Origin: Ferdinandcohnia sp036965045
GTDB taxonomy: Bacteria; Bacillota; Bacilli; Bacillales; Bacillaceae_L
Reading direction: 5' to 3'
Assembly (NCBI RefSeq): GCF_036965045.1
Contig: NZ_JBALOV010000050.1
Coordinates: 1-64,000, forward strand
Length of the DNA: 64,000 bases
Position 1 is the stretch's first letter. Each line of letters opens with the position of its first letter. Below, piece after piece: positions 40,937-48,949 of this stretch. The notes below the pieces were generated by a model that saw nothing but the letters and a program-made list of their open reading frames with translations, had not been told where the DNA came from and did no database searches. The translations under genes were made by a program, and so were the position numbers.

Positions 40937-41587
40937 ATGGCAAACTTATTAACTCGTATAAAGGACACAATTTTAGCAGATTTTCACGGCATTTTAGATG
41001 AGAAAGAAAAGAAAAACCCAATCGCATTGCTTAATCAGTACTTACGTCAATGTGAGGCAGAAGTAGAAAAGGTACGCAAGCTAGTGGAGCGTCAGCACTC
41101 ACTAAAGGATCAATTTGCACGAGAGCATCGCGAAGCAGCAGCCCTTGCTGAAAAACGTAAATATCAAGCAGGTGTGGCACAACAAGCGGGAGAAACAGAG
41201 CTTTATGATTTTGCGGTACAGGAGCAAACGGCCTATGAAGAGCGTGCTGCTAATTTGCAGGAAGCCTTGCAAAACGCTGGGGCAGAACTAATTGGGCTTG
41301 AGAAAAAGTATGAGGAAATGAAACATAAGCTTAAAGATATGAATATAAAGCGTATGGAATTAATGGGGCGCGAGAACATTGCACGTGCCAACCATCGCAT
41401 GAACCAAGTGCTAGATACAAACGCAGATACAAATAAAGCCTCAAGAACGTTTGAAGAAATGGAATCTTATCTTGATCGCCTTGAAAATCAAGTGAATTCC
41501 TCGTATCACCGCAATACAATTGATGCAAGAATCGCTCAGCTTGAAAAAGAAGTAAAAAATGAAGAAACTCATTCAATTTCACAGTGA
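40937..41587 (+). CDS. liaH: PspA/IM30 family protein LiaH
   Basis: A 216-residue, almost wholly coiled-coil protein of the PspA family: LLTRIKDTILADFHGILDEKEKKNP at the N-terminus, then QYLRQCEAEVEKVRKLVERQ and long heptad stretches to the end. PspA/LiaH proteins form large rings that protect the membrane against cell-wall antibiotics. It follows liaI with its own AAAGGAG. The ATG at 40937 is preferred to that at 40928, which lies too close to the site. Confidence 0.9.
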   Translation: MANLLTRIKDTILADFHGILDEKEKKNPIALLNQYLRQCEAEVEKVRKLVERQHSLKDQFAREHREAAALAEKRKYQAGVAQQAGETELYDFAVQEQTAYEERAANLQEALQNAGAELIGLEKKYEEMKHKLKDMNIKRMELMGRENIARANHRMNQVLDTNADTNKASRTFEEMESYLDRLENQVNSSYHRNTIDARIAQLEKEVKNEETHSISQ

Positions 41588-41599
41588 AAACATGGTATT

Positions 41600-41633
41600 C
41601 TAAGAAGGCGTAGACAATCTACGTCTTCTTAGC
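41600..41633 (+). terminator. Hairpin between liaH and liaF
   Basis: CTAAGAAGGCGTAG and CTACGTCTTCTTAG form a long stem with a five-base loop. There is no T run after it, so it may be a leaky terminator or RNA-processing site that lets liaIH exceed liaFSR, as is known for B. subtilis lia transcripts. Confidence 0.6.
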
Positions 41634-41686
41634 CCAAATTTACGGATAATAATCAATGCATTCAACATAAAGAGGAGGGAAGTACC

Positions 41687-42421
41687 TTGTTCGATAAAAT
41701 AAAAACAGACAATCTTAACGCATTTCTTCTTTTTGGAATTATTTTATTAATCATTGAAATTACATTTTTTAATGGCGGGGTCCTGTTCTCTTTTATTATA
41801 TCGTTTGGATGTATTTATATTGGTCGTAAAAAAATGCCGAAAACCTTTGGGAAAATTCTATTTTGGTTCGGTTGGATAAGTCTAGCTCTTACGATTTTAG
41901 GAATGATGACAGTCAAGTTTTTAATACTGGCGGTTTTGATCTATTTACTCATTCATTTTTTTCAATCGAAGAAGAATCCGAATTATATCAAACCTGAAAT
42001 AACAGAAGCAGAAAAATCCTCTGCGCATGAACCGATTCTTAAGCGTCAGCCATTGTTCCAAAACATCATCTTTGGCCAACAAAAAACGCCGGAGTACGTG
42101 TATGAGTGGAATGATGTGAACATTCAATCGGTGATTGGCGATACAATTATTGATTTAAGCTACACGGTTCTTCCTAAGGGGGAATCCGTTATTTTTATTA
42201 GAAATGCCATTGGAAATGTAAAGGTCTTTGTTCCGTATGAGGTTGAAGTTAAGGTGCATCACTCCGTCCTTTACGGTGCAACAACGATTTTTGAAAATCA
42301 TGATACTAAAACAATGAATCAAACACTTCATTATCAAACGCAGGAGTATGATGATGCAGAACATAAGTTAAAAATTATTACCACAGTGGGTGTCGGGGAC
42401 CTTGAGGTGAAACGAGCATGA
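41687..42421 (+). CDS. liaF: LiaF-like inhibitor protein
   Basis: A 244-residue protein. Three or four membrane helices occupy about residues 10-90. A soluble C-terminal beta-helix-like domain follows (NVNIQSVIGDTIIDLSYTVLPKGESVIFIRNAIGNVKVFVPYEVEV region), typical of LiaF/VraT. LiaF keeps the LiaS kinase off until the envelope is damaged. The TTG start follows AGAGGAGGG. It overlaps liaS by four bases. Confidence 0.9.
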   Translation: MFDKIKTDNLNAFLLFGIILLIIEITFFNGGVLFSFIISFGCIYIGRKKMPKTFGKILFWFGWISLALTILGMMTVKFLILAVLIYLLIHFFQSKKNPNYIKPEITEAEKSSAHEPILKRQPLFQNIIFGQQKTPEYVYEWNDVNIQSVIGDTIIDLSYTVLPKGESVIFIRNAIGNVKVFVPYEVEVKVHHSVLYGATTIFENHDTKTMNQTLHYQTQEYDDAEHKLKIITTVGVGDLEVKRA

Positions 42422-43458
42422 GTACCATAAGAAGACAAATTATTGTTGGTATTTGTGTCTCGGTGTTTTTATTTCTATTAGCCCATGTCATTGTATTTAT
42501 GGCCTTTCCTTTAGCCAATTGGGCTGCCATTTGGAAGACCGAACTAATGGATTTGCCTTATTTGATTCTTGCCTTAAGCCTAAGCTTAATTGGCGGGCTT
42601 GTTATTGGAATAATCTCTGGAATACTATGGAGAAAACAGCTGGTTTCTGTTTCTGATGCGATCTATCAGATTGAACAAGGGAGGTCGATTCCCGATATAA
42701 CTGAAAATCAAACCGCTGAAATGATTGCGATTTGGGATCGGATAAAAAAAGTTCAAACCCATATTGCAGAACAAACAAAGCTCTCCCAAAAGCTTGCGAA
42801 TGAAAAAGCAGAGGATCAAGAAAAGCGCATTCAAAAAATTGTTTCCGAAGAGCGGAACCGTTTAGCACGAGAACTTCATGATTCCGTTAGCCAACAACTT
42901 TTTGCAGCATCGATGATGATGTCAGCCATTAATGAATCCAGGACAGGTACGGACGAACGTGAGTCAAAACAGTTTAAGCTCGTTGAGGAAATGATTCACC
43001 AATCCCAACTAGAGATGCGTGCGTTATTGCTCCATTTACGCCCAGTCGCATTAAAAGGAAAGACGCTTCAGGAAGGTATTCAAGAATTATTAGTTGAACT
43101 CGTACAAAAAGTACCCGTCACCATTGAAACGAAGATTGAGGACTTTCAAATTGATAAAGGAATCGAGGACCACTTATTCCGTATCCTCCAAGAATCCGTT
43201 TCAAACACCTTAAGACATTCGAAAGCTAACCAGCTAGAAGTCCTGCTAATTAAAAGAGATGAATTTGTGATTTTACGTATTGTTGATGATGGAATTGGAT
43301 TTGACGTCGAACAAGCGAAGACAGGCTCCTATGGGCTCCAGAATATGTATGAACGTGCAGTTGAAATAGGCGGCACGATGCGAATCGTAAGTATTAAAGA
43401 AAAAGGAACGCGGATTGAAGTGAAAGTACCATTGCTGGAAGGTGAAGAAAATGATTAA
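42418..43458 (+). CDS. liaS: Sensor histidine kinase LiaS
   Basis: A 346-residue intramembrane-sensing kinase. Two membrane helices (about 10-30 and 45-70) with a short extracellular loop precede a HAMP-like linker, a HisKA_3 dimerisation helix (ERNRLARELHDSVSQQLFAASMM, phospho-His in ELHDS) and an HATPase domain (LFRILQESVSNTLRHSKA, IVDDGIGFD, GSYGLQNMYERA). It pairs with LiaR. It overlaps liaF (ATGA) and liaR, so all three are translationally coupled. Confidence 0.93.
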   Translation: MSTIRRQIIVGICVSVFLFLLAHVIVFMAFPLANWAAIWKTELMDLPYLILALSLSLIGGLVIGIISGILWRKQLVSVSDAIYQIEQGRSIPDITENQTAEMIAIWDRIKKVQTHIAEQTKLSQKLANEKAEDQEKRIQKIVSEERNRLARELHDSVSQQLFAASMMMSAINESRTGTDERESKQFKLVEEMIHQSQLEMRALLLHLRPVALKGKTLQEGIQELLVELVQKVPVTIETKIEDFQIDKGIEDHLFRILQESVSNTLRHSKANQLEVLLIKRDEFVILRIVDDGIGFDVEQAKTGSYGLQNMYERAVEIGGTMRIVSIKEKGTRIEVKVPLLEGEEND

Positions 43459-44083
43459 AGTATTATTTGTCGATGATCATGAAATGGTAAGGATAGGGGT
43501 CTCATCCTACTTATCAGCACAGCCAGATATTGAAGTTGTTGGGGAAGCAGACGACGGGAAAAAGGGAGTTGAACTGGCCTTAGAGCTCCGACCTGATATT
43601 ATTTTAATGGATCTCGTCATGAAGGAAATGGACGGTATTGAAGCAACCAGGAGAATTATCGAAAGATGGCCAGAGGCAAAAATCATCATTGTAACTAGCT
43701 TTATTGATGATGAGAAGGTGTATCCAGCGTTAGAAGCGGGTGCAACAAGCTATATGCTGAAAACCTCAAAAGCAAGTGAAATCGCAGAAGCAGTCCGTAA
43801 AACGTTTCATGGACAATCGGTTTTAGAGCCAGAGGTTACTGGGAAAATGATGGTCCGTATGAGACAAAAGGATACGCATCTTCCCCATGAAGAACTAACA
43901 AACAGGGAAATGGAAATTTTACTTCTAATTGCAGATGGAAAAACAAATCAAGAAATCGCTGATGAACTCTTTATCGCTTTGAAAACGGTAAAAGTACATG
44001 TAAGTAACATCTTAAGTAAGCTCGAGGTTCAAGATCGTACCCAGGCAGTTATTTATGCATTTAAACATTCTCTTGTAAAATAA
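43451..44083 (+). CDS. liaR: Response regulator LiaR
   Basis: A 210-residue NarL/FixJ-type regulator. Receiver domain: VLFVDDHEMVRIGV, phospho-acceptor Asp in DIILMDLVMKEMDG, then TSFIDD and the Lys switch in SYMLKTSKA. The LuxR-type HTH follows: LTNREMEILLLIADGKTNQEIADELFIALKTVKVHVSNILSKL. The ATG at 43451 lies within the end of liaS. A terminator ends the operon. Confidence 0.94.
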   Translation: MIKVLFVDDHEMVRIGVSSYLSAQPDIEVVGEADDGKKGVELALELRPDIILMDLVMKEMDGIEATRRIIERWPEAKIIIVTSFIDDEKVYPALEAGATSYMLKTSKASEIAEAVRKTFHGQSVLEPEVTGKMMVRMRQKDTHLPHEELTNREMEILLLIADGKTNQEIADELFIALKTVKVHVSNILSKLEVQDRTQAVIYAFKHSLVK

Positions 44084-44108
44084 GACAAAATAATAGATTT
44101 TTCGACAA

Positions 44109-44138
44109 AAAGGCACAGAATACTACCTGTGCTTTTTA
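44109..44138 (+). terminator. Terminator of the lia operon
   Basis: GCACAG (44113-44118) pairs with CTGTGC (44127-44132), with flanking A and T runs. Confidence 0.75.
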
Positions 44139-44398
44139 TTTTTTGGTAAGATATATAGGTAACAAATATGTCATTTTACCCTATATAGGTATAAAGAACT
44201 ATTTTACGATTACCATATTTTATACGATTAAGGAAGATTTTTATAGCCAAACTACTATTCAGTTTGTAGGACAGATGGTTTATAATTGAAAAGTCGATTC
44301 ATGACGAATTTCGTCTGTGACTTTTGTACTGTTTTTGTAATAAAAGAAGGACTATTGCATATATATCTAGAAATATAAGAGAAAATGGAGAAAAAGAG
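44139..44398 (+). promoter_or_regulatory. Control region of the HD-GYP gene
   Basis: TATAGGTAA and TTACCCTATA form an inverted repeat (about 44155-44187). Further down, AAAAGTC...GACTTTT encloses the palindrome GACGAATTTCGTC (about 44288-44328), a stem that could act as a leader structure. No gene is seen here; the conserved-looking repeats may be operator sites. Confidence 0.4.
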
Positions 44399-45556
44399 AT
44401 GCAGAAGATGAAAATTAAATCTACAATTCTTAGCAGTGAAGAAAAAGGTACTTTAAAATGGTTTTTAACCCTTTTTTACTTAATAATGGTAGTATATGAT
44501 GTATTCTATTATTTTATCTATCCAAAGTTCATTACCAATACATCTGTAGGGTTACCGAGCAAATTTGGATATTTTGTATACTTAATAATGATTGCTTTAA
44601 TTCCTGTAGCTATCTATTTAAGTAAAAAGGACAAACATTTTCTAGTAAAATACCTAGTAGTATTAACTTATTTGGTTCTCTCAATATGTAATGATGTTTC
44701 ATACTATATTAATAGCTCACTAGAATATAAGAGTGGTAATATAGCAGAAATGTTTGTTATATTGTTTTCTCCAATTTTTGTAAGTAAACGATTTTTTTAT
44801 GTAGTATCTATTGGTGAAATTAGTAGATATTTGTTAACTGGGGCTATTCTTCAGTCCTATGAGGCATTTTTCCCAATATTACTAACTTTGGTATTTTCTT
44901 TAATAGCACTTATTTTCTTATATAGATTTCAATCCTATGTAAATGCAGTAAAAACATCATACGATGAACAGTTAGAAGGAATGGTTAAAGGTGTTATTGC
45001 TGCCCTAGAATTAAAGGATCCGTACACTAGAGGTCATAGTGAAAGGGTTGCAAGCTATGCTTTAACCTTAGCAAAAGAAGTAAAGCAGTTTACAAATGAA
45101 GAGTTAAAGGCTTTTAATTATGCTTGTTTACTACATGATATTGGTAAGGTAAATATTCCAGACCAAATTTTGATGAAACCCTCAAAGCTTACTAATGAAG
45201 AGTTTGAGGTTATAAAAACCCATCCAGTTGTTGGTGCCGAAGCTGTAAAAAATATTGAAGGATTAAAGGGAAATATTTCAGTAATTCGATCTCATCATGA
45301 ACGCTGGGATGGAAATGGATATCCCGATAATTTAAAGGGAGAAAATATCCCATTTCTAGCTAGAATTGTGGCAATTGCTGATGCCTTTGATGCAATGACA
45401 TCATCAAGATCCTATCGCAGTGCTCTACCAGCAGAAGAAGCTTACAAAAGAATAATAGAAGGACAGGGCACACAATTTGACCCTAATCTAGTAGAAGTAT
45501 TTAAAAAGGTTTTTCCAACATGGAAAAAAACACAAAATTCCATTATGCATAAATAG
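44399..45556 (+). CDS. Membrane sensor HD-GYP phosphodiesterase
   Basis: A 385-residue protein. Five or six membrane helices (about residues 15-180) form a sensor domain, followed by a short linker and an HD-GYP domain. HD is in LLHDIGK (246-247) and GYP in GNGYPDNLKGE (307-309), with ELKDPYTRGHSERVA before them and IADAFDAMTSSRSYR after. HD-GYP enzymes hydrolyse cyclic di-GMP or related signals. The membrane domain is strikingly like that of the kinase at 47013 (SGNIAEMFVILFSPIFVSKRFF against SGNAAELILVLFSPIFINNRFF). The ATG at 44399 is eight bases from ATGGAG. The peptide gene follows after 35 bases. Confidence 0.88.
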   Translation: MQKMKIKSTILSSEEKGTLKWFLTLFYLIMVVYDVFYYFIYPKFITNTSVGLPSKFGYFVYLIMIALIPVAIYLSKKDKHFLVKYLVVLTYLVLSICNDVSYYINSSLEYKSGNIAEMFVILFSPIFVSKRFFYVVSIGEISRYLLTGAILQSYEAFFPILLTLVFSLIALIFLYRFQSYVNAVKTSYDEQLEGMVKGVIAALELKDPYTRGHSERVASYALTLAKEVKQFTNEELKAFNYACLLHDIGKVNIPDQILMKPSKLTNEEFEVIKTHPVVGAEAVKNIEGLKGNISVIRSHHERWDGNGYPDNLKGENIPFLARIVAIADAFDAMTSSRSYRSALPAEEAYKRIIEGQGTQFDPNLVEVFKKVFPTWKKTQNSIMHK

Positions 45557-45591
45557 TACTTTACTACTTTATTTGAAGGGAGGGAAAAACT

Positions 45592-45666
45592 ATGAAAATC
45601 AGAAAGCTAAAAAAACTTAAAACAACTTGCTGGTGGTGCACATGGACACCTAGAACACCACAATAA
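45592..45666 (+). CDS. 24-residue peptide with a CWWCTW core, candidate RiPP or pheromone precursor
   Basis: A strong ribosome binding site (GAAGGGAGGG) precedes an ATG and a 24-codon frame. The first ten residues are basic (KIRKLKKLK). The second half is TTCWWCTWTPRTPQ, with Cys 13 and 16 and Trp 14, 15 and 18: exceptionally rich in Cys, Trp and Thr. A terminator hairpin follows, and then a membrane peptidase with a PqqD/RRE-like N-terminus. This order (short precursor, partial terminator, processing enzyme) is typical of modified-peptide loci. I know of no described peptide like it, and no radical SAM or cyclase gene is adjacent. Confidence 0.7.
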   Translation: MKIRKLKKLKTTCWWCTWTPRTPQ

Positions 45667-45679
45667 CTATCATTCTTAA

Positions 45680-45713
45680 AGGATGCTTGCTTTCGGGTAT
45701 GCATCCTCTTTTA
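45680..45713 (+). terminator. Terminator between the peptide gene and the peptidase gene
   Basis: AGGATGC (45680-45686) and GCATCCT (45701-45707) form a seven-base-pair stem followed by CTTTTATTT. Partial read-through would give excess precursor over enzyme. Confidence 0.75.
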
Positions 45714-45745
45714 TTTGAAAATAATACTAATCGTAAGGTGGATAT

Positions 45746-46930
45746 ATGAATTTAACAAAAGAATCTTTACTAAAATTGCACGATATTGAAATTCGCAAGG
45801 ATAGTAAACATTACATTGTAGAAGACCTTGCAACTCAAGAGTTTTATGAAATGCCAAAGGTGTGCGTTGATGCGCTAAATTTAATCAAACAAGGACTTAA
45901 TCTAGGTGAAATAGAAGAAAGGCTAATTAAAACCTTTCCTGATGAAGAGATCAATTTGCTTGATTTTGGTGATCAGCTAATTGAATTAAATTTAATCCAA
46001 TCAGTTAACGGCGAGGAGATTGAACGAAGCCATGACAAAAATAAGTTAGGTTTTGAATGGATAAGCCCTAAGTTTGGAAAAATTTTCTTTAATAAATATA
46101 CAAGTTATTTATACGGACTTATATTTCTAGCTAACATAGGCATTTTTTGTTTGCAACCTTCATTGTTTCCTCACTACACTGATTTATTTGTTTTTGATAT
46201 CATGTCACTTAATGTTCTAGTAATTGGGATTATCTCTTTAATACTTGTGCTGATTCACGAATCTGGACATATCATAGCGATTAGGTCCTTTGGTTTACCA
46301 ACTAGATTAGATATAGGTCATCGACTATATTTAATAGTTTTTGAAACCGATCTTTCCTTAGCATGGAAACTTTCCCCCGAAAAAAGAAACATTCTTTATT
46401 TAGCTGGTGTTTGCTTCGATACGGTCATTCTCTTTTTTGCTCTTATTTTACAAATGTTTTTACCAATCCAATCAAGCTTTCTAACAGGTTTACTTGGTTT
46501 AGTAGTTTTTGATGTGATTGTAAGAATAATCTATCAGGCATGTATTTATATGAAAACCGATTTTTATTTTTTATTTGAAAATATGACAGGTACCTATAAC
46601 TTAATGGAAAATGGAATATTTTTCTTGAAAGGTCTGTTTTCACGTTCTAAAGTGAAAAATAAGGAACTTTTCCACGGGGAAGAGAGAATAGTAACAGTTT
46701 ATAGTTTTTTCTATGTGATTGGGGTAGGTATTACAATTGGCCTGTTTTTTATATATTATTTACCTCAATTAATATATATGGCTACTAAAATGCTTCCTGG
46801 CTATTTGGAGCCTATAACCGATCCGATTTTTTGGGATGCTATTTTGTTTACAGCCCAGATACTTGTAATCGTAGGATTCTTAACATTTTCTTTTTACAAA
46901 TCCTATTATAAGAAAAATGTCGAAAATTGA
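45746..46930 (+). CDS. Membrane zinc peptidase (M50-like) with PqqD/RRE-like N-terminus
   Basis: A 394-residue protein. Residues 1-95 are soluble. The stretch from YIVEDLATQEFYEMP to FGDQLIELNLIQ has the order of strands and helices of PqqD-type peptide recognition elements. About six to eight membrane helices follow. The zinc motif HESGH is at 171-175 inside a helix (LILVLIHESGHIIAI), and D225 in AGVCFDTVILF may be the third ligand, as in M50 intramembrane proteases. Such PqqD-M50 proteins occur in peptide maturation and export clusters. It probably cleaves or exports the 24-residue peptide just upstream. The ATG follows TAAGGTGG. Confidence 0.75.
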   Translation: MNLTKESLLKLHDIEIRKDSKHYIVEDLATQEFYEMPKVCVDALNLIKQGLNLGEIEERLIKTFPDEEINLLDFGDQLIELNLIQSVNGEEIERSHDKNKLGFEWISPKFGKIFFNKYTSYLYGLIFLANIGIFCLQPSLFPHYTDLFVFDIMSLNVLVIGIISLILVLIHESGHIIAIRSFGLPTRLDIGHRLYLIVFETDLSLAWKLSPEKRNILYLAGVCFDTVILFFALILQMFLPIQSSFLTGLLGLVVFDVIVRIIYQACIYMKTDFYFLFENMTGTYNLMENGIFFLKGLFSRSKVKNKELFHGEERIVTVYSFFYVIGVGITIGLFFIYYLPQLIYMATKMLPGYLEPITDPIFWDAILFTAQILVIVGFLTFSFYKSYYKKNVEN

Positions 46931-46936
46931 TAAATA

Positions 46937-46969
46937 TTGTTATTTTTGTGGGTCTTTTAGTATATAATG
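46937..46969 (+). promoter_or_regulatory. Likely promoter of the kinase gene
   Basis: A perfect -10 TATAAT lies at about 46963-46968 with a poor upstream -35, suggesting separate transcription of the kinase from the 83-base gap. Confidence 0.45.
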
Positions 46970-47012
46970 TAAATGTAAGATTTGCTATGATTATTTACAA
47001 AGAGGGCTTTTG

Positions 47013-48239
47013 ATGGTTATTAATAACACTTCTGCTTTATTACAGCATGAAGAAAGACGCGCGTTAAAAATATATTTAACATCTTTTTATATTACTTTAG
47101 TGTTATTTGATGTGATATTTTATATTATTTACAAAAATCTGAAGGTAACTCCAGGATTTAGTAATAAACTTAGTCTCATAAATTATTTGTTTTATTTTGG
47201 TTTATTAATACTTTCTTTCTATCTAATTAAAAGAGGAAAGCAGACTATTATAAAATATATTTACGTAATGGTCTATTTTTCTCTTGCACTAATTTATGAT
47301 TGTCTCGTTTTTGTAGATAATCCTACAAAATATGCGAGTGGAAATGCAGCGGAATTAATCCTTGTTTTATTTTCACCTATATTTATAAATAATCGCTTTT
47401 TTTGGGTGACGTCGATTGCAGCACTTATGCGTTATGTCATCGTTGGTAGTGTTATTCATTCAGCTATAGTAATGATTCCTATCGTTTTAGTATTAGTATT
47501 ATCAATCGTCGCCTACATCCTACTAACCCGTTTCAACTCGTACACGAAGGCATTGACGGAAACGCATGAGGAACTTCGGAATAAGGAGAAGCTTGCGTTT
47601 TTAGGGCAGATGGCAACAACGATAGGCCATGAGATTCGCAATCCGTTGGCATCGTTGAAGGGGTTTACCCAGCTTCAGCGAGAAAAGCATAAAGAGGATG
47701 ATTTGCAGTATTCGATTATGGAGCAAGAGATCGACCGGATTGATTCAATCTTGACTGATTTACTTGTTATCGGGAAGCCAAGGCAAATTAATGTGGCGCA
47801 TTGTAATTTGCAGGAACATCTCGGATATGTCATCTCCATCATTGAGCAATCTGAACAAGGAAAAAACATTGAGGTAGATTTGAAAATGGAACCGTCATTC
47901 CCACTGGTGGAATGTGATGAGAAGCAAATGAAGCAGGTTTTCTTAAATCTTATTAAAAACGGGTTTGAGTCTATGCCAGAAGGCGGGACACTTACGATTG
48001 AAGGAAGCCAGATTGATGACAATAAGGTGTCGATTCGGATTTGTGATGAAGGCTGTGGAATACCTGCGGATGTACAAGAAAAGCTGTTTCAGCCGTTTTT
48101 TACAACCAAAGATTACGGTACAGGGCTAGGTCTAATGGTGTCTAGAAAAATCATAGAGGACCATCATGGAAAAATAGAGATGGAAAGTGAACCAGGAAAA
48201 GGAACAAAAGTGGAAATTACATTACCGATTACACAATAA
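47013..48239 (+). CDS. Membrane sensor histidine kinase (sporulation-kinase-like catalytic part)
   Basis: A 408-residue protein. Five or six membrane helices (about residues 15-180) are homologous to those of the HD-GYP protein at 44399. A linker leads to the H-box (LAFLGQMATTIGHEIRNPLASLKGFTQL) and HATPase motifs (FLNLIKNGFESMPEGG, CDEGCGIP, FQPFFTTKDYGTGLGLMVSRK). The kinase core resembles Bacillus phosphorelay kinases such as KinB. No cognate regulator is adjacent, consistent with feeding the Spo0F phosphorelay. The ATG at 47013 is six to seven bases from GAGGG. It is probably the signalling arm of the peptide locus. Confidence 0.88.
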   Translation: MVINNTSALLQHEERRALKIYLTSFYITLVLFDVIFYIIYKNLKVTPGFSNKLSLINYLFYFGLLILSFYLIKRGKQTIIKYIYVMVYFSLALIYDCLVFVDNPTKYASGNAAELILVLFSPIFINNRFFWVTSIAALMRYVIVGSVIHSAIVMIPIVLVLVLSIVAYILLTRFNSYTKALTETHEELRNKEKLAFLGQMATTIGHEIRNPLASLKGFTQLQREKHKEDDLQYSIMEQEIDRIDSILTDLLVIGKPRQINVAHCNLQEHLGYVISIIEQSEQGKNIEVDLKMEPSFPLVECDEKQMKQVFLNLIKNGFESMPEGGTLTIEGSQIDDNKVSIRICDEGCGIPADVQEKLFQPFFTTKDYGTGLGLMVSRKIIEDHHGKIEMESEPGKGTKVEITLPITQ

Positions 48240-48269
48240 GCTAACTCATTGAGAGTTGGCTTATTTTTT
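48235..48269 (+). terminator. Terminator of the kinase gene
   Basis: AATAAGCTAACTC and GAGTTGGCTTATT form a 13-bp stem (one G-U) overlapping the stop codon, followed by TTTTTT. Confidence 0.9.
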
Positions 48270-48370
48270 GAAGGAAAACAAAAAACAGGCCGGTTAGATA
48301 ACGAGTTCAGATACCTGTCACATTTTTAAAAAATGCATTTAAGAATGTCCTCAAATTTGTTGTATATTTT

Positions 48371-48394
48371 GTCCTGCAAAATGCAGGACTTTTT
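48371..48394 (+). terminator. Terminator-like hairpin
   Basis: GTCCTGC and GCAGGAC form a perfect stem with loop AAAAT, followed by TTTTT. Confidence 0.6.
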
Positions 48395-48751
48395 GTTATG
48401 TAAGAACATTACAAAGTGCCGTTAAAAGTAATTTAGGGCAAAGGCTCAAGTATTATTGAATATTGATTTCACAGTGCTTGAAAAATAAACGTAAAAATTC
48501 CGCTTAAATTGAGAAATACCCATATATCCTTAAAAATAGGGGTAGTTTTTCTGCTAATATGATCCAAATCTCTTGATTTTGTCTTATTTAGAGGGGTTAA
48601 CCGGAAAATTTCCGCCTACTTCTGCTTATTAAGCTTTCTTTTGTACATTAGCCGGAAATTCTCCGCTTATGAATCTCATAGCTACGCGAAATACAACAAT
48701 AGCTAGGGGGCAAAGAGATACGTGGTTTTGTGAATAAAAAACACCGCATTT

Positions 48752-48807
48752 TGCAGTCCAATTTGCAAGGTAACAGAAATCTCTGTAACCTTACAAATTG
48801 GACTGCA
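48752..48807. repeat. 26-bp near-perfect hairpin
   Basis: The arms at 48752-48777 and 48782-48807 match at 24 of 26 positions, with the four-base loop AATC. Each arm contains TGCAGTCCAATTTG. There is no T run, so it is not a plain terminator. Confidence 0.85.
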
Positions 48808-48848
48808 GTTTCACGCCTATTTTTATCATTATTGGCGTTATATCAATA

Positions 48849-48891
48849 AAAAATGACCATCAATTTCTTTTAAAAATTGATGGTCATTTTT
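48849..48891. terminator. Bidirectional 18-bp hairpin, probable terminator
   Basis: AAAAATGACCATCAATTT and its exact complement flank a seven-base loop. A and T tails on both sides allow termination on either strand; the gene at 48950 reads toward it. Confidence 0.75.
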
Positions 48892-48949
48892 AAGTTTTGT
48901 GACAGGAAACAGAACCCGTTGCCAGTTAGACCTGTTTTTACGATTAATG

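Larger units (their letters stand above)
48282..48938. mobile_element. 657-bp segment with 40-bp imperfect inverted ends, MITE-like
   Basis: Left end 48282-48321 and right end 48899-48938 are both 40 bases and agree at 28 positions as inverted repeats. The outer eight (AAAACAGG) and inner eight (CCTGTCAC) are identical. The interior encodes no gene but holds a terminator-like hairpin (48371), a 26-bp near-perfect hairpin (48752) and an 18-bp perfect hairpin (48849). TTCCGCTTA-like motifs recur in it. No transposase is present and target duplications were not resolved. Confidence 0.45.
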
